From: Bacillus halotolerans
GTDB taxonomy: Bacteria; Bacillota; Bacilli; Bacillales; Bacillaceae
NCBI RefSeq assembly: GCF_001517105.1
Contig: NZ_LPVF01000010.1
Span: 124,001 to 188,000 of the forward strand
DNA length: 64,000 nt
Direction of reading: 5' to 3'
A model generated the notes under the pieces. That model worked only from the letters and a program-made list of their open reading frames with translations. It had not been told where the DNA came from and did no database searches. The translations under genes were made by a program, and so were the position numbers. Of this stretch, positions 8,853-18,355 are shown in pieces. Positions within the stretch are counted from its first letter, which is position 1, and every line of letters starts with the position of its first letter.

Positions 8853-9968
8853 ATGAGTAAGATCGCTTCTGAAGTTGTCGCTACTACACTGAATGACTGG
8901 TACATTGCTATAAAAAAACAAAAGGTTGATGAATCAATTAAATATTATTCAGAGATAAAAAAACTTTTTGATGAAATGGAAGAAGACCAAGAAGTTCTTG
9001 CGTATTATAGTCTTTTAGAAGAAAGACATAAAATGTTGCTGCATTCCTCACGAGGAGAACCTTTGCAAAAGCACACCTATTTTACTGAAGACAATCAAAA
9101 CTTCATTAAAAAAACAAATGATAAATTAGAATACAACTTTTATTTATTTGAAGCAATGTATGAGGCATACAACAAAAACTATGATCGAGCAATCAACCTA
9201 TATGGATTAGCTGAGAAAAAGCTTGCAGAAATTCCAGATGAAATTGAAGCAGCTGAATTTTACTCTAAAGTCTCTTACTTATACACTCTTGTTAAACAAA
9301 GCATTGTGGCACAACACTATATAAAAAATGCAATTTCAATATATAAGCGACACCCTGATTATAAATGCAAACTAGCTACTTCAACAATGATTGCAGCTGC
9401 AAACTATGCTGATATGAAACGATTTGAGGAAGCAGAAAAATATTACTTAGAAGCAATTGATATTGCAAAAGAAACAAAAGATGAATTTTTAAAAGCTCAA
9501 TTATTTCACAATCTTAGTATCGTTTATTCTGATTGGAACAAACCTGATAAATGCATTAAATCTCTTGAAAAAGCAATAGGAAATGAAGCTTGGTTACATT
9601 CGATTTATTATATAAATTCTTTATTCATGATGATTAAAGAACTCTTTAAAATTAACGAAAAAATGAAAGCCATTAATTTTTACAATAAAGCACAGGAAAG
9701 ACTCATATTAATGGAGAATAAAGTATACGAAGCCAAAATTAGCATCTTATACAACCTTTATTGTGGGGAATTAAAAAATAATTTCAATAACTGTATTAGT
9801 AATATTGAGTTTTTAAAACAACAAAATGAACTGGAAAGTGTAGATGAATTGTCCTACATAGCTGCAAAAAGGTTTGAATCAATAGGTGCTTTTGAAGAAG
9901 CAACAAGCTTTTTCAATGCGAAAATTTGGGCTGAACAGAAAATGAACCAGGTGGAGGGAATCTTATGA
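8853..9968 (+). CDS. rapK: Response regulator aspartate phosphatase RapK
   Basis: A 371-residue Rap protein (family usual 370-380): an N-terminal three-helix bundle (residues ~1-65), then about six TPR-type repeats (for example NLYGLAEKKLAEIPDEIEAA, YYLEAIDIAKETKDE, CIKSLEKAIGNE). Rap proteins act in the cytosol on Spo0F or ComA; RapK with its PhrK peptide is reported to restrain ComA-controlled genes. AGAGGGG precedes ATG 8853. The stop overlaps the phr start by four bases (ATGA), the usual rap-phr coupling. Assignment as RapK rests on the PhrK sequence and the close match to the known protein. Confidence 0.93.
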   Translation: MSKIASEVVATTLNDWYIAIKKQKVDESIKYYSEIKKLFDEMEEDQEVLAYYSLLEERHKMLLHSSRGEPLQKHTYFTEDNQNFIKKTNDKLEYNFYLFEAMYEAYNKNYDRAINLYGLAEKKLAEIPDEIEAAEFYSKVSYLYTLVKQSIVAQHYIKNAISIYKRHPDYKCKLATSTMIAAANYADMKRFEEAEKYYLEAIDIAKETKDEFLKAQLFHNLSIVYSDWNKPDKCIKSLEKAIGNEAWLHSIYYINSLFMMIKELFKINEKMKAINFYNKAQERLILMENKVYEAKISILYNLYCGELKNNFNNCISNIEFLKQQNELESVDELSYIAAKRFESIGAFEEATSFFNAKIWAEQKMNQVEGIL

Positions 9969-10087
9969 AAAAACTTGTGCTTTGCGTATCTATTTTAGCT
10001 GTAATTTTAAGTGGGGTAGCTTTAACGCAATTTAGTACAGATTCACCATCTAACATCCAAGTAGCTGAAAGGCCAGTCGGAGGATAA
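9965..10087 (+). CDS. phrK: PhrK signalling peptide precursor
   Basis: A 40-residue precursor with a signal peptide (MKKLVLCVSILAVILSGVAL) and a C-terminal tail ending SNIQVAERPVGG. Phr precursors are exported, cleaved to penta- or hexapeptides, and re-imported by Opp, where they block the cognate Rap. The last six residues, ERPVGG, are the PhrK signal. Translation is coupled to rapK by the ATGA overlap. It was too short for ordinary gene finding by length. Confidence 0.95.
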   Translation: MKKLVLCVSILAVILSGVALTQFSTDSPSNIQVAERPVGG

Positions 10088-10105
10088 TGAAAGACTAATT
10101 AATTT

Positions 10106-10134
10106 AGCCCTACTCATGATGAGTGGGCTTTTTA
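10106..10134 (+). terminator. Terminator of rapK-phrK
   Basis: AGCCCTACTCA pairs with TGAGTGGGCT, followed by TTTTTATTTT. Confidence 0.85.
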
Positions 10135-10136
10135 TT

Positions 10137-10380
10137 TTATGATTTATGTCCACCAATTAGCCCAGCTCGATGTTCCTGCAGGTGTATAAGAAACTGCTCT
10201 CAGGATCGCTTTCGATTCGTATTTGTTTCTTTACCATCCATTACAAACCCGAGCTTTCTTCTATCAAATAGTCTTATTTGCTGATTAGAGTTATCTTCAA
10301 TATTAGACAGAATAACTGAGATACTTCGTACTTTCATGATTCTAGTAAGAAGATTGTTATTATCATTATTTTGACTGATG
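10137..10380 (-). pseudogene. uvrX 3' fragment, copy 1
   Basis: Minus-strand reading gives RSISVILSNIEDNSNQQIRLF, RRKLGFVMDG, then after a frameshift ESKAILRAVSYTPAG and GLIGGHKS with stop at 10139-10137. This is the C-terminal end of a UvrX/YqjW-type Y-family polymerase. Only the last ~80 codons remain. Two further copies are at 11345-11790 and 19988-21231. Confidence 0.85.
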
Positions 10381-10412
10381 TTCCCTTTAAAAGAATCATG
10401 TATGATCGATAT

Positions 10413-10426
10413 AGAAAACGTTTTCA
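10413..10426. promoter_or_regulatory. cre-like palindrome before bglS
   Basis: AGAAAACGTTTTCA contains the perfect dyad GAAAACGTTTTC and resembles CcpA sites (catabolite-responsive elements). It lies 18 bases before the bglS start. Carbon-catabolite repression of a lichenase would be expected; B. subtilis bglS is known to be repressed by CcpA. The LicT antiterminator target that precedes bglS in the bgl operon context was not seen here. Confidence 0.6.
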
Positions 10427-10444
10427 AAGAAAGGGGATACCAAC

Positions 10445-11176
10445 ATGTCTAATCGTATGAAACGAGTGTTTTTGCTTTTTGTAACTGGATTGTTTATGAG
10501 TTTGTCTGCAGTCACTTCTACTGCCTCGGCTCAAACCGGCGGATCGTTTTTTGACCCTTTTAACAGCTATAACTCCGGATTATGGCAAAAAGCAAATGGT
10601 TATTCGAATGGAAATATGTTCAACTGCACTTGGCGTGCAAATAACGTCTCAGTGACGTCAATAGGTGAAATGCGTTTGGCGCTAACAAGTCCATCTTATA
10701 ACAAGTTTGACTGCGGGGAAAACCGCTCTGTTCAAACATATGGCTATGGACTTTATGAAGTCAGAATGAAACCAGCTAAAAACGCAGGGATCGTTTCATC
10801 GTTCTTCACCTACACAGGCCCAACGGATGGAACTCCTTGGGATGAGATTGATATCGAATTTTTAGGAAAAGACACAACAAAGGTTCAATTTAACTATTAT
10901 ACAAATGGTGTAGGAAACCATGAGAAGATTGTGGATCTTGGATTTGATGCAGCCAATGCCAATCATACGTATGCGTTCGATTGGCAGCCAAACTCTATTA
11001 AATGGTATGTCGATGGGCAATTAAAACATACTGCGACAAGCCAAATTCCGACAACACCAGGAAAGATCATGATGAACTTGTGGAATGGTACGGGTGTCGA
11101 TGAATGGCTTGGCTCTTACAATGGTGTAAATCCGCTATACGCTCATTATGACTGGGTGCGCTATACAAAAAAATAA
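10445..11176 (+). CDS. bglS: Lichenase (endo-beta-1,3-1,4-glucanase), GH16
   Basis: A secreted GH16 enzyme that hydrolyses beta-1,4 links next to beta-1,3 links in lichenan and barley glucan. The protein has 243 residues, with a signal peptide to about residue 29 (ending TASAQ). The catalytic motif is DEIDIEF (Glu134 nucleophile, Asp136, Glu138 acid/base), and Cys61 and Cys90 form the family disulfide. AAAGGGG precedes ATG 10445. It sits between two uvrX 3' remnants, not in a bgl operon, so its promoter may be new. Substitutions scattered through it distinguish it from the 168 enzyme. Confidence 0.96.
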   Translation: MSNRMKRVFLLFVTGLFMSLSAVTSTASAQTGGSFFDPFNSYNSGLWQKANGYSNGNMFNCTWRANNVSVTSIGEMRLALTSPSYNKFDCGENRSVQTYGYGLYEVRMKPAKNAGIVSSFFTYTGPTDGTPWDEIDIEFLGKDTTKVQFNYYTNGVGNHEKIVDLGFDAANANHTYAFDWQPNSIKWYVDGQLKHTATSQIPTTPGKIMMNLWNGTGVDEWLGSYNGVNPLYAHYDWVRYTKK

Positions 11177-11188
11177 TGCCAAATGTGA

Positions 11189-11218
11189 AAGAGCCTGCTG
11201 CAATATAGCAGGCTCTTA
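11189..11218 (+). terminator. Terminator after bglS
   Basis: AAGAGCCTGCT pairs with AGCAGGCTCTT around CAATAT; the T-run after it is short. Confidence 0.75.
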
Positions 11219-11239
11219 TGATTGTAATGAGAAAATTGT

Positions 11240-11313
11240 TGGCGTTCCCTATAGTGAAACTGAAGAGCAAATAGAAGTTTAAATTTATATGAGTTTAGTT
11301 TCTTAACTAAATG
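11240..11313 (+). pseudogene. 3' tip of PD-(D/E)XK nuclease gene
   Basis: GVPYSETEEQIE and the following bases, up to TTTCTTAACTAAATGATAAC, repeat the end of the nuclease gene at 19159-19942 (VDIPYSETEEQIRE). It is part of a duplicated block that includes the next terminator and uvrX remnant. Confidence 0.75.
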
Positions 11314-11314
11314 A

Positions 11315-11352
11315 TAACAAAAAGCGAGTTTATTTTTAGTCGCTTTTTGTTA
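11315..11352. terminator. Bidirectional terminator, copy of 19952-19987
   Basis: AACAAAAAGCGA pairs with CGCTTTTTGTT; A-rich and T-rich flanks allow termination of both the plus-strand nuclease and minus-strand uvrX. Confidence 0.7.
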
Positions 11353-11790
11353 TGGCTTATGCCCACCAGTAAGCCCAACTATGTAAAGCGCAGTTCCTCA
11401 AGGTGTATAAGAAACTGCTCTCAGAATCGCTTTTAATCCGTATGCTTCTAATTCCATCCATAACGAATCCAGGCTTTCTTCTCTTTTCATTATCCACTTC
11501 AAATAAACTCAACTGTTGATTAACTTCATCTTCAATATTTGATAACGTAACCGAGATACTTCTCTCTTACCCGAGTAAAACTTATGAAAGAGCATCAAGC
11601 AGCATCTATAAATATCCATCGTGATATTTGTGGGAAGATCAATTGTTTTTGCTCGATGAAATCCCCCCCCAAGCTCATCCTTACTGTAACCAATCCCCAA
11701 GCTTATTGTTCGACCAACTTTGTTATGTGTACGTGCCCTTCCTGCAAATCTCCAAGAGAACAGCTTTCACGTCTCCAAATAAATAAACCT
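11345..11790 (-). pseudogene. uvrX 3' fragment, copy 2
   Basis: Minus-strand pieces include LGIGYSKDELGGGF, ending variants CCLMLFHKFYSGK, a shifted SIEDEVNQQLSLFEVDNEK-like stretch and GGHKP at the end. It is a broken copy of roughly the last 150 codons of UvrX, longer than copy 1 and shorter than copy 3. A run of eight G on the coding strand (11664-11671) is one of the frameshifts. Confidence 0.8.
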
Positions 11791-11914
11791 CTAAAAATTA
11801 GAAGACATAAAAAATAACAAGGGCATTAAGACCCTTGTGAAAGCTTGGTTTCATTACACTCTCTATCTTCCTTTTTTATCATTTCTATATTCTTTTGCAA
11901 ATTTTGGTAAAAAA

Positions 11915-11943
11915 TAAAAAGGTACCGTTTGGTACCTTTTTTT
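11915..11943. terminator. Bidirectional terminator
   Basis: AAAAAGGTACC pairs with GGTACCTTTTTTT around GTTT. On the minus strand it ends the antiporter gene that stops at 11948. Confidence 0.85.
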
Positions 11944-11947
11944 ATAT

Positions 11948-13237
11948 TCATTCCTCATTTCTTGTGAATTTTGGCAGTCCGAATATAATTGCTATGATGC
12001 CGCAGATCCCGATTAAAACAGGATAGAAAGAGTAATGCAAGATGCTGACAGGTGAAATATTCCCAAACTTCCCGGCCGATAACATCTGCGCGCCATAAGG
12101 AATTAAGCCTTGTACCACGCAGGAAAAGATATCTAAGATACTTGCCGACTTTCTATTGTCGATTTTAAATTCATCAGAGATATTTTTGGCTATCGGTCCG
12201 GCTGCAATAATAGCAATCGTATTATTGGCAGTAGCTAGGTTAGTAACACTGACCAATCCGGCAATACCGGCTTCAGCACCTTTTTTCGAATTGATCTTTT
12301 TGGAAATGAATCCCACCAAAAAGTCAATCCCTCCGTTTTGTTTCATGACGCCGACCATTCCGCCAATTAACATTGAAAGGATGATAAGATCAGACATTCC
12401 GGCAATTCCATCCGTAATTGCTTTAAAATAAGACTCAAGCGTCAAGCTGCCGCTTGCAAACCCTATAATTCCTGTTAAGATCAATCCCCCAAAAATGACA
12501 GCCACCACATTAAAACCAATTAACGCAAAGACTAACACGGCAACATAAGGAAGTACTTTAAACCAGCTGTAAGATTCAGCCCCGGTATGTCCTACGTGTC
12601 CTGTCGGGATAAAAAATAATAAAATGATAGTTATGATAGCAGCAGGCAAAACGATCAAAAAATTCGTTTTAAATTTATCCATCATTTGTGTTTTTTGTGA
12701 CCGTACTGCCGCGATGGTGGTGTCCGAAATAAAAGAAAGATTATCTCCAAACATAGCTCCGCCGACAACAGCTGCAATAGCGATTGCAGTAGGCAAGCCA
12801 AGTTCTCCGCTCAAACCGGCGCTAATTGGAGCAACTGCGGCAATCGTCCCCATCGATGTTCCCATCGAAACAGAAATAAAACAAGCAATGATAAAAAGCC
12901 CTGGCAGTATAAACTGCTTCGGAATAATGCTCAAAGCAAGGTTGACGGTTGAGTGTACCGCTCCCATCGTCTCAGCTGCAGAAGCAAAAGCACCCGCTAA
13001 TATAAAAATGATAACCATAATAATAATATCAGGATGTCCCGCCCCGGAAGCAAACCATTCTATTTTCTGATTGAGAGATTGCTTCTGGTTAAATGAAAGC
13101 GCGAAAGCTGATGCTATAATTGCCGCAATCAATATCGGCAATTTATAGAAATCTCCAGTCAATACACCAGAGCCGACAAAAAGGCCTACAAATAAGACTA
13201 GCGGCAATAGCGCCCAAGGATTTCCATTTTGTTTCAT
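11948..13237 (-). CDS. Na+/H+ antiporter family (NhaC-type) membrane transporter
   Basis: A 429-residue protein with about ten to twelve hydrophobic segments and the conserved polar sites of the NhaC/antiporter family: GTSMGTIAAVAPI (near residue 132), AMFGDNLSFISDTTIAA (near 165) and ATANNTIAIIAAGPIA. It is expected to exchange sodium (or an organic acid) for protons across the cytoplasmic membrane. The substrate cannot be read from sequence; YuiF- and MleN-like relatives carry amino or organic acids. It begins with MKQNG and stands alone in an otherwise prophage-derived area, so it may be core chromosome or cargo. Confidence 0.85.
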   Translation of the reverse strand: MKQNGNPWALLPLVLFVGLFVGSGVLTGDFYKLPILIAAIIASAFALSFNQKQSLNQKIEWFASGAGHPDIIIMVIIFILAGAFASAAETMGAVHSTVNLALSIIPKQFILPGLFIIACFISVSMGTSMGTIAAVAPISAGLSGELGLPTAIAIAAVVGGAMFGDNLSFISDTTIAAVRSQKTQMMDKFKTNFLIVLPAAIITIILLFFIPTGHVGHTGAESYSWFKVLPYVAVLVFALIGFNVVAVIFGGLILTGIIGFASGSLTLESYFKAITDGIAGMSDLIILSMLIGGMVGVMKQNGGIDFLVGFISKKINSKKGAEAGIAGLVSVTNLATANNTIAIIAAGPIAKNISDEFKIDNRKSASILDIFSCVVQGLIPYGAQMLSAGKFGNISPVSILHYSFYPVLIGICGIIAIIFGLPKFTRNEE

Positions 13238-14264
13238 CTAAGTAGCCACCTTTAATTTCAGTATCAAGTCGTAAAATATAGTCTAAACAACATTCCATAC
13301 TTTAAAAGGCTACAGTAAAAAAGTCAAGCGGAAAAATAGTATAGTAATTATTAAATTAAAAACAGAAAAGAAAGAAGGGTTTTTCAAGAAGAGGAAATAA
13401 CACTTTCATCAACAGATTATTTGGGAAGTTCCATATACAAATACAACTGTTTGATGAGGAGTGTTTGAGGGGGCAACACGCAACGATACTGGCATAAAAA
13501 CTGTTTTAGCTATTATCAATAATACAATATAAAAAGGAAAGAGTTCATACCCTTCTTCCTCTTTATACACCAGCTCAATCTGCGGTCATAGCAATTGGTA
13601 TTCAAACAAGAAATAGCAAACATCAGAGAACATGAGGAGCATTTACAAGAAAATAAATTCAATAATTAAAAGAGCACTATTTTCATATTCAAATTGAGTT
13701 CTTGTAAGCACTAATTGCTTCGTTACGTAGTAACATGTTATCTTTGTTAACCATGCCTAAGTTGTAAGCTTTTTTAATAATATCTAATACCTTCAAATCC
13801 ATTGCAGAAAGAAATCCTTTGCAGAAAGACTACCTCCACCATAAAATTGATTTCCAATAATCTAAAGACTTATTTATGTCAAGTGAGCTTTTTTTATTCT
13901 CAGGTTCAACGACCTCATTTTTCACAGAATTCACTAAAACTAATGGATGAAGGAGTTGGATTATTCCCTCCATACCCTTCAGTAGCCAAACTGCAAAATG
14001 CTAAGAATTTTGGATCATAAATAAGATCACTTGAGTTTACATTTACCACTGATAACCACAATCCTTTCAGAACTTTTTATAATCTTAGAGCACCCTTTCC
14101 GTCTTTACACATGTTAAATATCGACAATTATTCAAATGATTTGATAATTAAATAAAAAAAGAACCTGCATTAAGCATGTTCTCTCCCTAATTTGCAAACT
14201 TTTGTTTTATGGATAACACCATTATTTTATTGGAACGCAGAACTTTATCGATGTACAAGTGATA
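13238..14264. other. Gene-poor stretch with decayed minus-strand debris
   Basis: At 13686-14075 the minus strand shows phrases of a broken gene: LIYDPKFLAFCSLATEGYGG, NPTPSSISFSEFCEK, then MDLKVLDIIKKAYNLGMVNK and NEAISAYKNSI before a stop. Its family is not recognised. At 14185-14217 a short DNA copy of 22671-22705 (TTTTGTTTTATGGATAA-type motif) occurs. No promoter or RNA gene was seen in 13238-13680. Confidence 0.4.
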
Positions 14265-15135
<871 letters not shown>

Positions 15136-15375
15136 GTCATTCTCCTTTTTCTGCATTCAACACACAGAATTTTACCATAGTTTGGGAGATTCCATAAAAC
15201 TAAAATGTTTCAAGTATCAGAATTATTTCTAAAGAAATAGTCTTAATTACTCGCTCAATCTTTATGAAGAAAAGGATTTTTCCTTCTTTAAGTTTAGAAA
15301 AAAGAGAATAGTACGCAAAAGACACAGAGATATTAAATCCCATTCTTTATAATATAATGAAATAAATATTGAATA

Positions 15376-15469
15376 TGAAAGCGTTTTCTTTTTGTTTTTA
15401 ATGTGAATTAAATAATATAATGTGAAAGCGTTTTCTTTTTGTTTTTAATGTGAATTAAATAATATAATA
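15376..15469. repeat. 47-bp tandem duplication carrying cre-like boxes
   Basis: Two head-to-tail copies (15376-15422 and 15423-15469) of an AT-rich unit that begins TGAAAGCGTTTTCTT. The box differs from the CcpA consensus TGWAANCGNTNWCA by one base at its end. The unit ends ATATAAT, which could serve as a -10 element, so the promoter of the gene at 15484 may be duplicated as well. Confidence 0.75.
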
Positions 15470-15483
15470 GGAAGTGTGATTAT

Positions 15484-16170
15484 TTGAAGAAATTGAGGGC
15501 TACTTTACTATTGTTTCTGATTAGCGCTTTAGTTGTAGGTGTTATGCCAGAATTTAAAGCCAAAGCAGTAAGTAATGAAATGTTGGATACATCTGCTCAA
15601 GTATCAAGTGATATTGAGGGTAAAGAAGAGCTTGAAATTAATGGAGAAAAGTACACGTAGTTCTTACGACTTCACTGATCCTGCAGTGAACAAGGTTGAT
15701 GTTACTGATGAAAATGGTGCGAAAACAAAATTTGTATATCACACTGAGACGAATACTCTATATAAGAACAATGAACTTGATTTTAATCTGATCAAGCAAG
15801 AAGATGGAATTTTATCACCCTCAAATGCATCAACTATGATGATTCCACAAGGTGGAAAATACATGGGTAAATACAATTTGAAGGGAGTTTCAATTGGTGT
15901 TGCTACCACAGCAATCGCCGCAGTCTCAAAAGCACCTTACAATGTCATACTAAGTATTGTATCATTTTTAGCAGGTACACAAACAACTGCATATTATACG
16001 GTATTCCAGTATCGTTATGCCTTTAAATGTAATGCATATTCTTATGTCAATAGAACAAAATTCTATGAAGACTCGTCAAGAAAGAAAATCCTAAGAACAG
16101 CAGACAGCGCTAAATTCTTTGGAAGCAGACCAATCCGGCAAGTTGTCGGACATAAAAACGAGGTGAAAAT
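15484..16170 (+). pseudogene. Exported protein with one-base frameshift
   Basis: Start TTG 15484 behind AGGAAGTG. A signal peptide (KKLRATLLLFLISALVVGV ending AKA) is followed by a polar region reaching GEKYT and a TAG at 15658-15660. Removing the G of that TAG restores YSYDFTDPAVNKVDVTDENG and a long open frame with a hydrophobic core (VATTAIAAVSKAPYNVILSI) and a YEDSSRKK motif. The reading frame then runs past the start of the next gene, so a second small indel near the end is likely. Layout resembles the gene at 832-1353. Together with the 63-residue membrane protein downstream it may have been a toxin/immunity-like pair; that is a guess. Confidence 0.6.
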
Positions 16171-16362
16171 ATGCAACAAGAAAAAACAACAGTTATTAAT
16201 AGGCCAATAAAAAGATATATCCTTTTGTTCCTTGTTTTATGTGCGTGCTATTTCGTTTACATGGGGGTACTGGGGAAGAAGTTTACTGTGATTCCACTGG
16301 CTATTTTCATTGTTGGCTCTTTAATTGGCGAGTTCGTAAGAATAGCGAGGATAAAAAGATAG
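16171..16362 (+). CDS. Small two-helix membrane protein
   Basis: GAGGTGAAAAT precedes ATG 16171. The 63-residue protein has a polar start (QQEKTTVINRPIKR), helices at about 16-33 and 39-56, and a basic end (RIARIKR). It is placed directly after the broken exported-protein gene, the usual place for an immunity or export partner. The family is not recognised. Confidence 0.6.
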   Translation: MQQEKTTVINRPIKRYILLFLVLCACYFVYMGVLGKKFTVIPLAIFIVGSLIGEFVRIARIKR

Positions 16363-16386
16363 GAGGTTCCACCTTCTATCTTTTTT
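16353..16386 (+). terminator. Terminator of the 15484-16362 unit
   Basis: AAAAAGATAGGAGGT pairs with ACCTTCTATCTTTTTT (one G-T pair); the stem includes the stop codon of the membrane protein. Confidence 0.85.
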
Positions 16387-16395
16387 GTTAACAGC

Positions 16396-16635
16396 TACAA
16401 ACTCTCACTGAATCTTTACTGGAACTAAGAAAGAGTACCTCACATAACAGTAATGAAGATATTAGTCAACAAGGTGTAACTAATGCTAAGTCTGAAACGA
16501 ATATGCAACTAGTATTTCGATATTAAGGAGGTGTTTATGTCCTAGATAAAATATAGATTTTATCAAAATACATACTTGAAAGACATAGATAACAAGAACA
16601 TGCGTTTAGTATTTCTAAGGTTTTATTACGAATAA
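16396..16635 (+). pseudogene. Phage structural-gene debris upstream of lysis cassette
   Basis: Reads LQTLTESLLELRKSTSHNSN, EDISQQGVTNAKSETNMQLV and FRY with a stop, then GGAGGTGTTT and ATG TCC TAG, followed in that frame by IKYRFYQNTYLKDIDNKN and MRLVFLRFYYE with a stop. It appears to be the C-terminus of one gene and a following small gene killed by a TAG at codon three. The position before an amidase-holin cassette suggests SPbeta-type tail genes. Confidence 0.5.
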
Positions 16636-16651
16636 AATAAAACCTCATCCG

Positions 16652-16921
16652 CTAAGAACGAGGCTTCTTCCAATCTATCGCTATATTCTGCTTACATTTA
16701 CGACAAGTTACATTGTGTTTTCCGTACATTACAAAGTTGTTTTTAAATTCACATTGCGGACACTCTAGACGCTCTCCTCCAAAAAAGGCTCCAAAGATAA
16801 GAAAGACGCTGAGTGAACCCAGACCCAATCCCGGCAGGATACCGATTATAGAGATAATTAAGATAAAACTTATTAAAAAATCACTAAACCAACAGTAAAC
16901 ATAAACAAACGAGGAATCCAT
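16652..16921 (-). CDS. Membrane protein with C-terminal zinc ribbon
   Basis: An 89-residue protein. Hydrophobic segments lie at about residues 5-28 and 30-48, followed by CPQC at ~55-58 and CRKC at ~75-78, a four-cysteine zinc-ribbon pair separated by 16 residues. It faces the lysis cassette from the opposite strand. Zinc-ribbon membrane proteins of this size are common and mostly uncharacterised. The start is ATG 16921; no strong ribosome binding site was seen, so the N-terminus is uncertain. Confidence 0.6.
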   Translation of the reverse strand: MDSSFVYVYCWFSDFLISFILIISIIGILPGLGLGSLSVFLIFGAFFGGERLECPQCEFKNNFVMYGKHNVTCRKCKQNIAIDWKKPRS

Positions 16922-17075
16922 CGTTTTGGAGTCATCCGTCTTCGCTCAACCTCTACTCTTACAAAGTCCATTCCCCTTACCTCCGTGGCGTGATGGTAAA
17001 ATTATACTACGGAATTTATTTAAACAGCAATGTGTTTTTATGTATTTAAATCGAATATAGAAAGTTTTCTAAATG

Positions 17076-17109
17076 AGAGATTGGGTCAATCCCCTTCTCT
17101 CTTTTTTTG
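17076..17109 (+). terminator. Hairpin before the amidase gene
   Basis: GAGAGATTGGG pairs imperfectly with CCCCTTCTCTC and is followed by seven T. It ends transcription from upstream or attenuates reading into the amidase gene. Confidence 0.6.
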
Positions 17110-17137
17110 TTCAAATTTTACAAAAGAGAGATGTTTT

Positions 17138-18241
17138 TTGCCAACTTATACAAATAATTATATTCCAGTAAACAAGTATACTCGACCTGGTTTAAAGTTA
17201 AATGGTGTTAAGAAATTAGTTGTTCATTACACAGCCAATCCGGGCGCCGGCGCAGATAATCATCGAAGATACTTCAGCAATGCACAAGTTTATGCGTCAG
17301 CTCACATTTTCGTTGATAAAACAGAAGCAATTTGTATCATTCCGTTAAATGAAGTAGCTTACCATGCAAATGATATTCAGCAAAGAGATAGTGCCGGAAA
17401 TCCTTATCGAGGAGTTGCTGCGCTGAAACCTAACGCTAACTTTTTATCTATTGGAGTTGAAATGTGCCTTGAAAAAGACGGTTCATTCCATTCAGATACA
17501 GTTGAAAGAACTGAGGATGTATTCGTTGAATTATGTAATAAGTTTGGTTTAGATCCTATTATTGATATTGTTCGTCATTATGACATCACTCATAAGAATT
17601 GCCCTGCACCATGGGTATCTAACGGCCAAAAATTTGCAGACTTTAAAAATCGAGTAAAGGCAAAAATGTCAGGCAAATCTGTTTCAAAAGCTTCTCCAAC
17701 TAAACCAACAACCCCCTCCCCTTCCTCTTCATCAGCAGCAAGTGGTTCACTTAAATCAAAAGTTAACGGTCTTCGTTTCTATTCAAAACCATCTTGGGAA
17801 GATAAAGATGTTGTCGGCACAGTAAATAAAGGTATTGGATTCCCTACAATTGTAGAGAAAGTTAAAGTTGGATCAGCGTATCAATACAAAGTTAAGAACT
17901 CTAAAGGTGCTACATATTACATCACTGCTTCTGACAAATATGTTGATGTTACAGGATCAGTTAAAACCTCTTCACCTTCCCCTAAAACAACATCAACTTC
18001 TTCAAGTTCCTCATCTATTAAATCCGTGGGAAAAATCAAAATTGTTGGTGTATCAAGTGCAGCAATTGTAATGGACAAGCCTGATCGAAATAGCTCTAAA
18101 AATATTGGTACAGTCAAGCTTGGAAGCACTATTTTAATCTCTGGTTCAGTTAAAGGTAAAAACAACTCAAAAGGTTATTGGGAAGTTATCTATAGAGGTA
18201 AACGTGGATACATCTCAGGACAGTTCGGATCAAAAATCTAA
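17138..18241 (+). CDS. N-acetylmuramoyl-L-alanine amidase (phage endolysin)
   Basis: I choose TTG 17138, behind GAGAGATG, giving 367 residues, rather than the upstream in-frame codon at 17030 that reads through a hairpin. Residues ~20-180 are an Amidase_2 (PGRP-like) zinc domain: LVVHYTANPGAG (His ligand ~30), SAHIFVD, EVAYHAND, and RHYDITHKNCPAPW with the second His and a Cys. A Ser/Thr/Pro linker and two SH3-like repeats (about 205-275 and 300-365; SYQYKVKNSKG, KGYWEVIYRGKRGYISG) bind the wall. It hydrolyses the MurNAc-L-Ala link to release phage. It starts a lysis cassette with the next two genes. Confidence 0.88.
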   Translation: MPTYTNNYIPVNKYTRPGLKLNGVKKLVVHYTANPGAGADNHRRYFSNAQVYASAHIFVDKTEAICIIPLNEVAYHANDIQQRDSAGNPYRGVAALKPNANFLSIGVEMCLEKDGSFHSDTVERTEDVFVELCNKFGLDPIIDIVRHYDITHKNCPAPWVSNGQKFADFKNRVKAKMSGKSVSKASPTKPTTPSPSSSSAASGSLKSKVNGLRFYSKPSWEDKDVVGTVNKGIGFPTIVEKVKVGSAYQYKVKNSKGATYYITASDKYVDVTGSVKTSSPSPKTTSTSSSSSSIKSVGKIKIVGVSSAAIVMDKPDRNSSKNIGTVKLGSTILISGSVKGKNNSKGYWEVIYRGKRGYISGQFGSKI

Positions 18242-18355
18242 TTATATTCAATTATCTCGGAGAATGTTGCTGATCTATACATATCATCGAATATCCTCTT
18301 AATTTAGGAGGTGATGTAATGTCACCTTTCTATATTCATTAAAGGTTGGTGACAA

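Noticed and set aside
10200..10427. 75-codon minus-strand frame as an independent gene
   Set aside because: Its central part is the UvrX C-terminus; the apparent start lies in the bglS leader.
12156..13070. Long plus-strand frames (91 and 148 codons) opposite the antiporter gene
   Set aside because: They are antisense shadows: the minus strand has a full conserved transporter, and these have no ribosome binding site or recognisable protein.
13802..14020. 72-codon plus-strand frame
   Set aside because: Runs opposite recognisable minus-strand coding debris and lacks a start signal.
15376..15469. Possible CRISPR array
   Set aside because: Only two copies directly joined, with no spacer between them.
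17030..17137. Upstream extension of the amidase to 17030
   Set aside because: It reads through a terminator-like hairpin and adds 36 residues not typical of the family; TTG 17138 has a better site and gives 367 residues.
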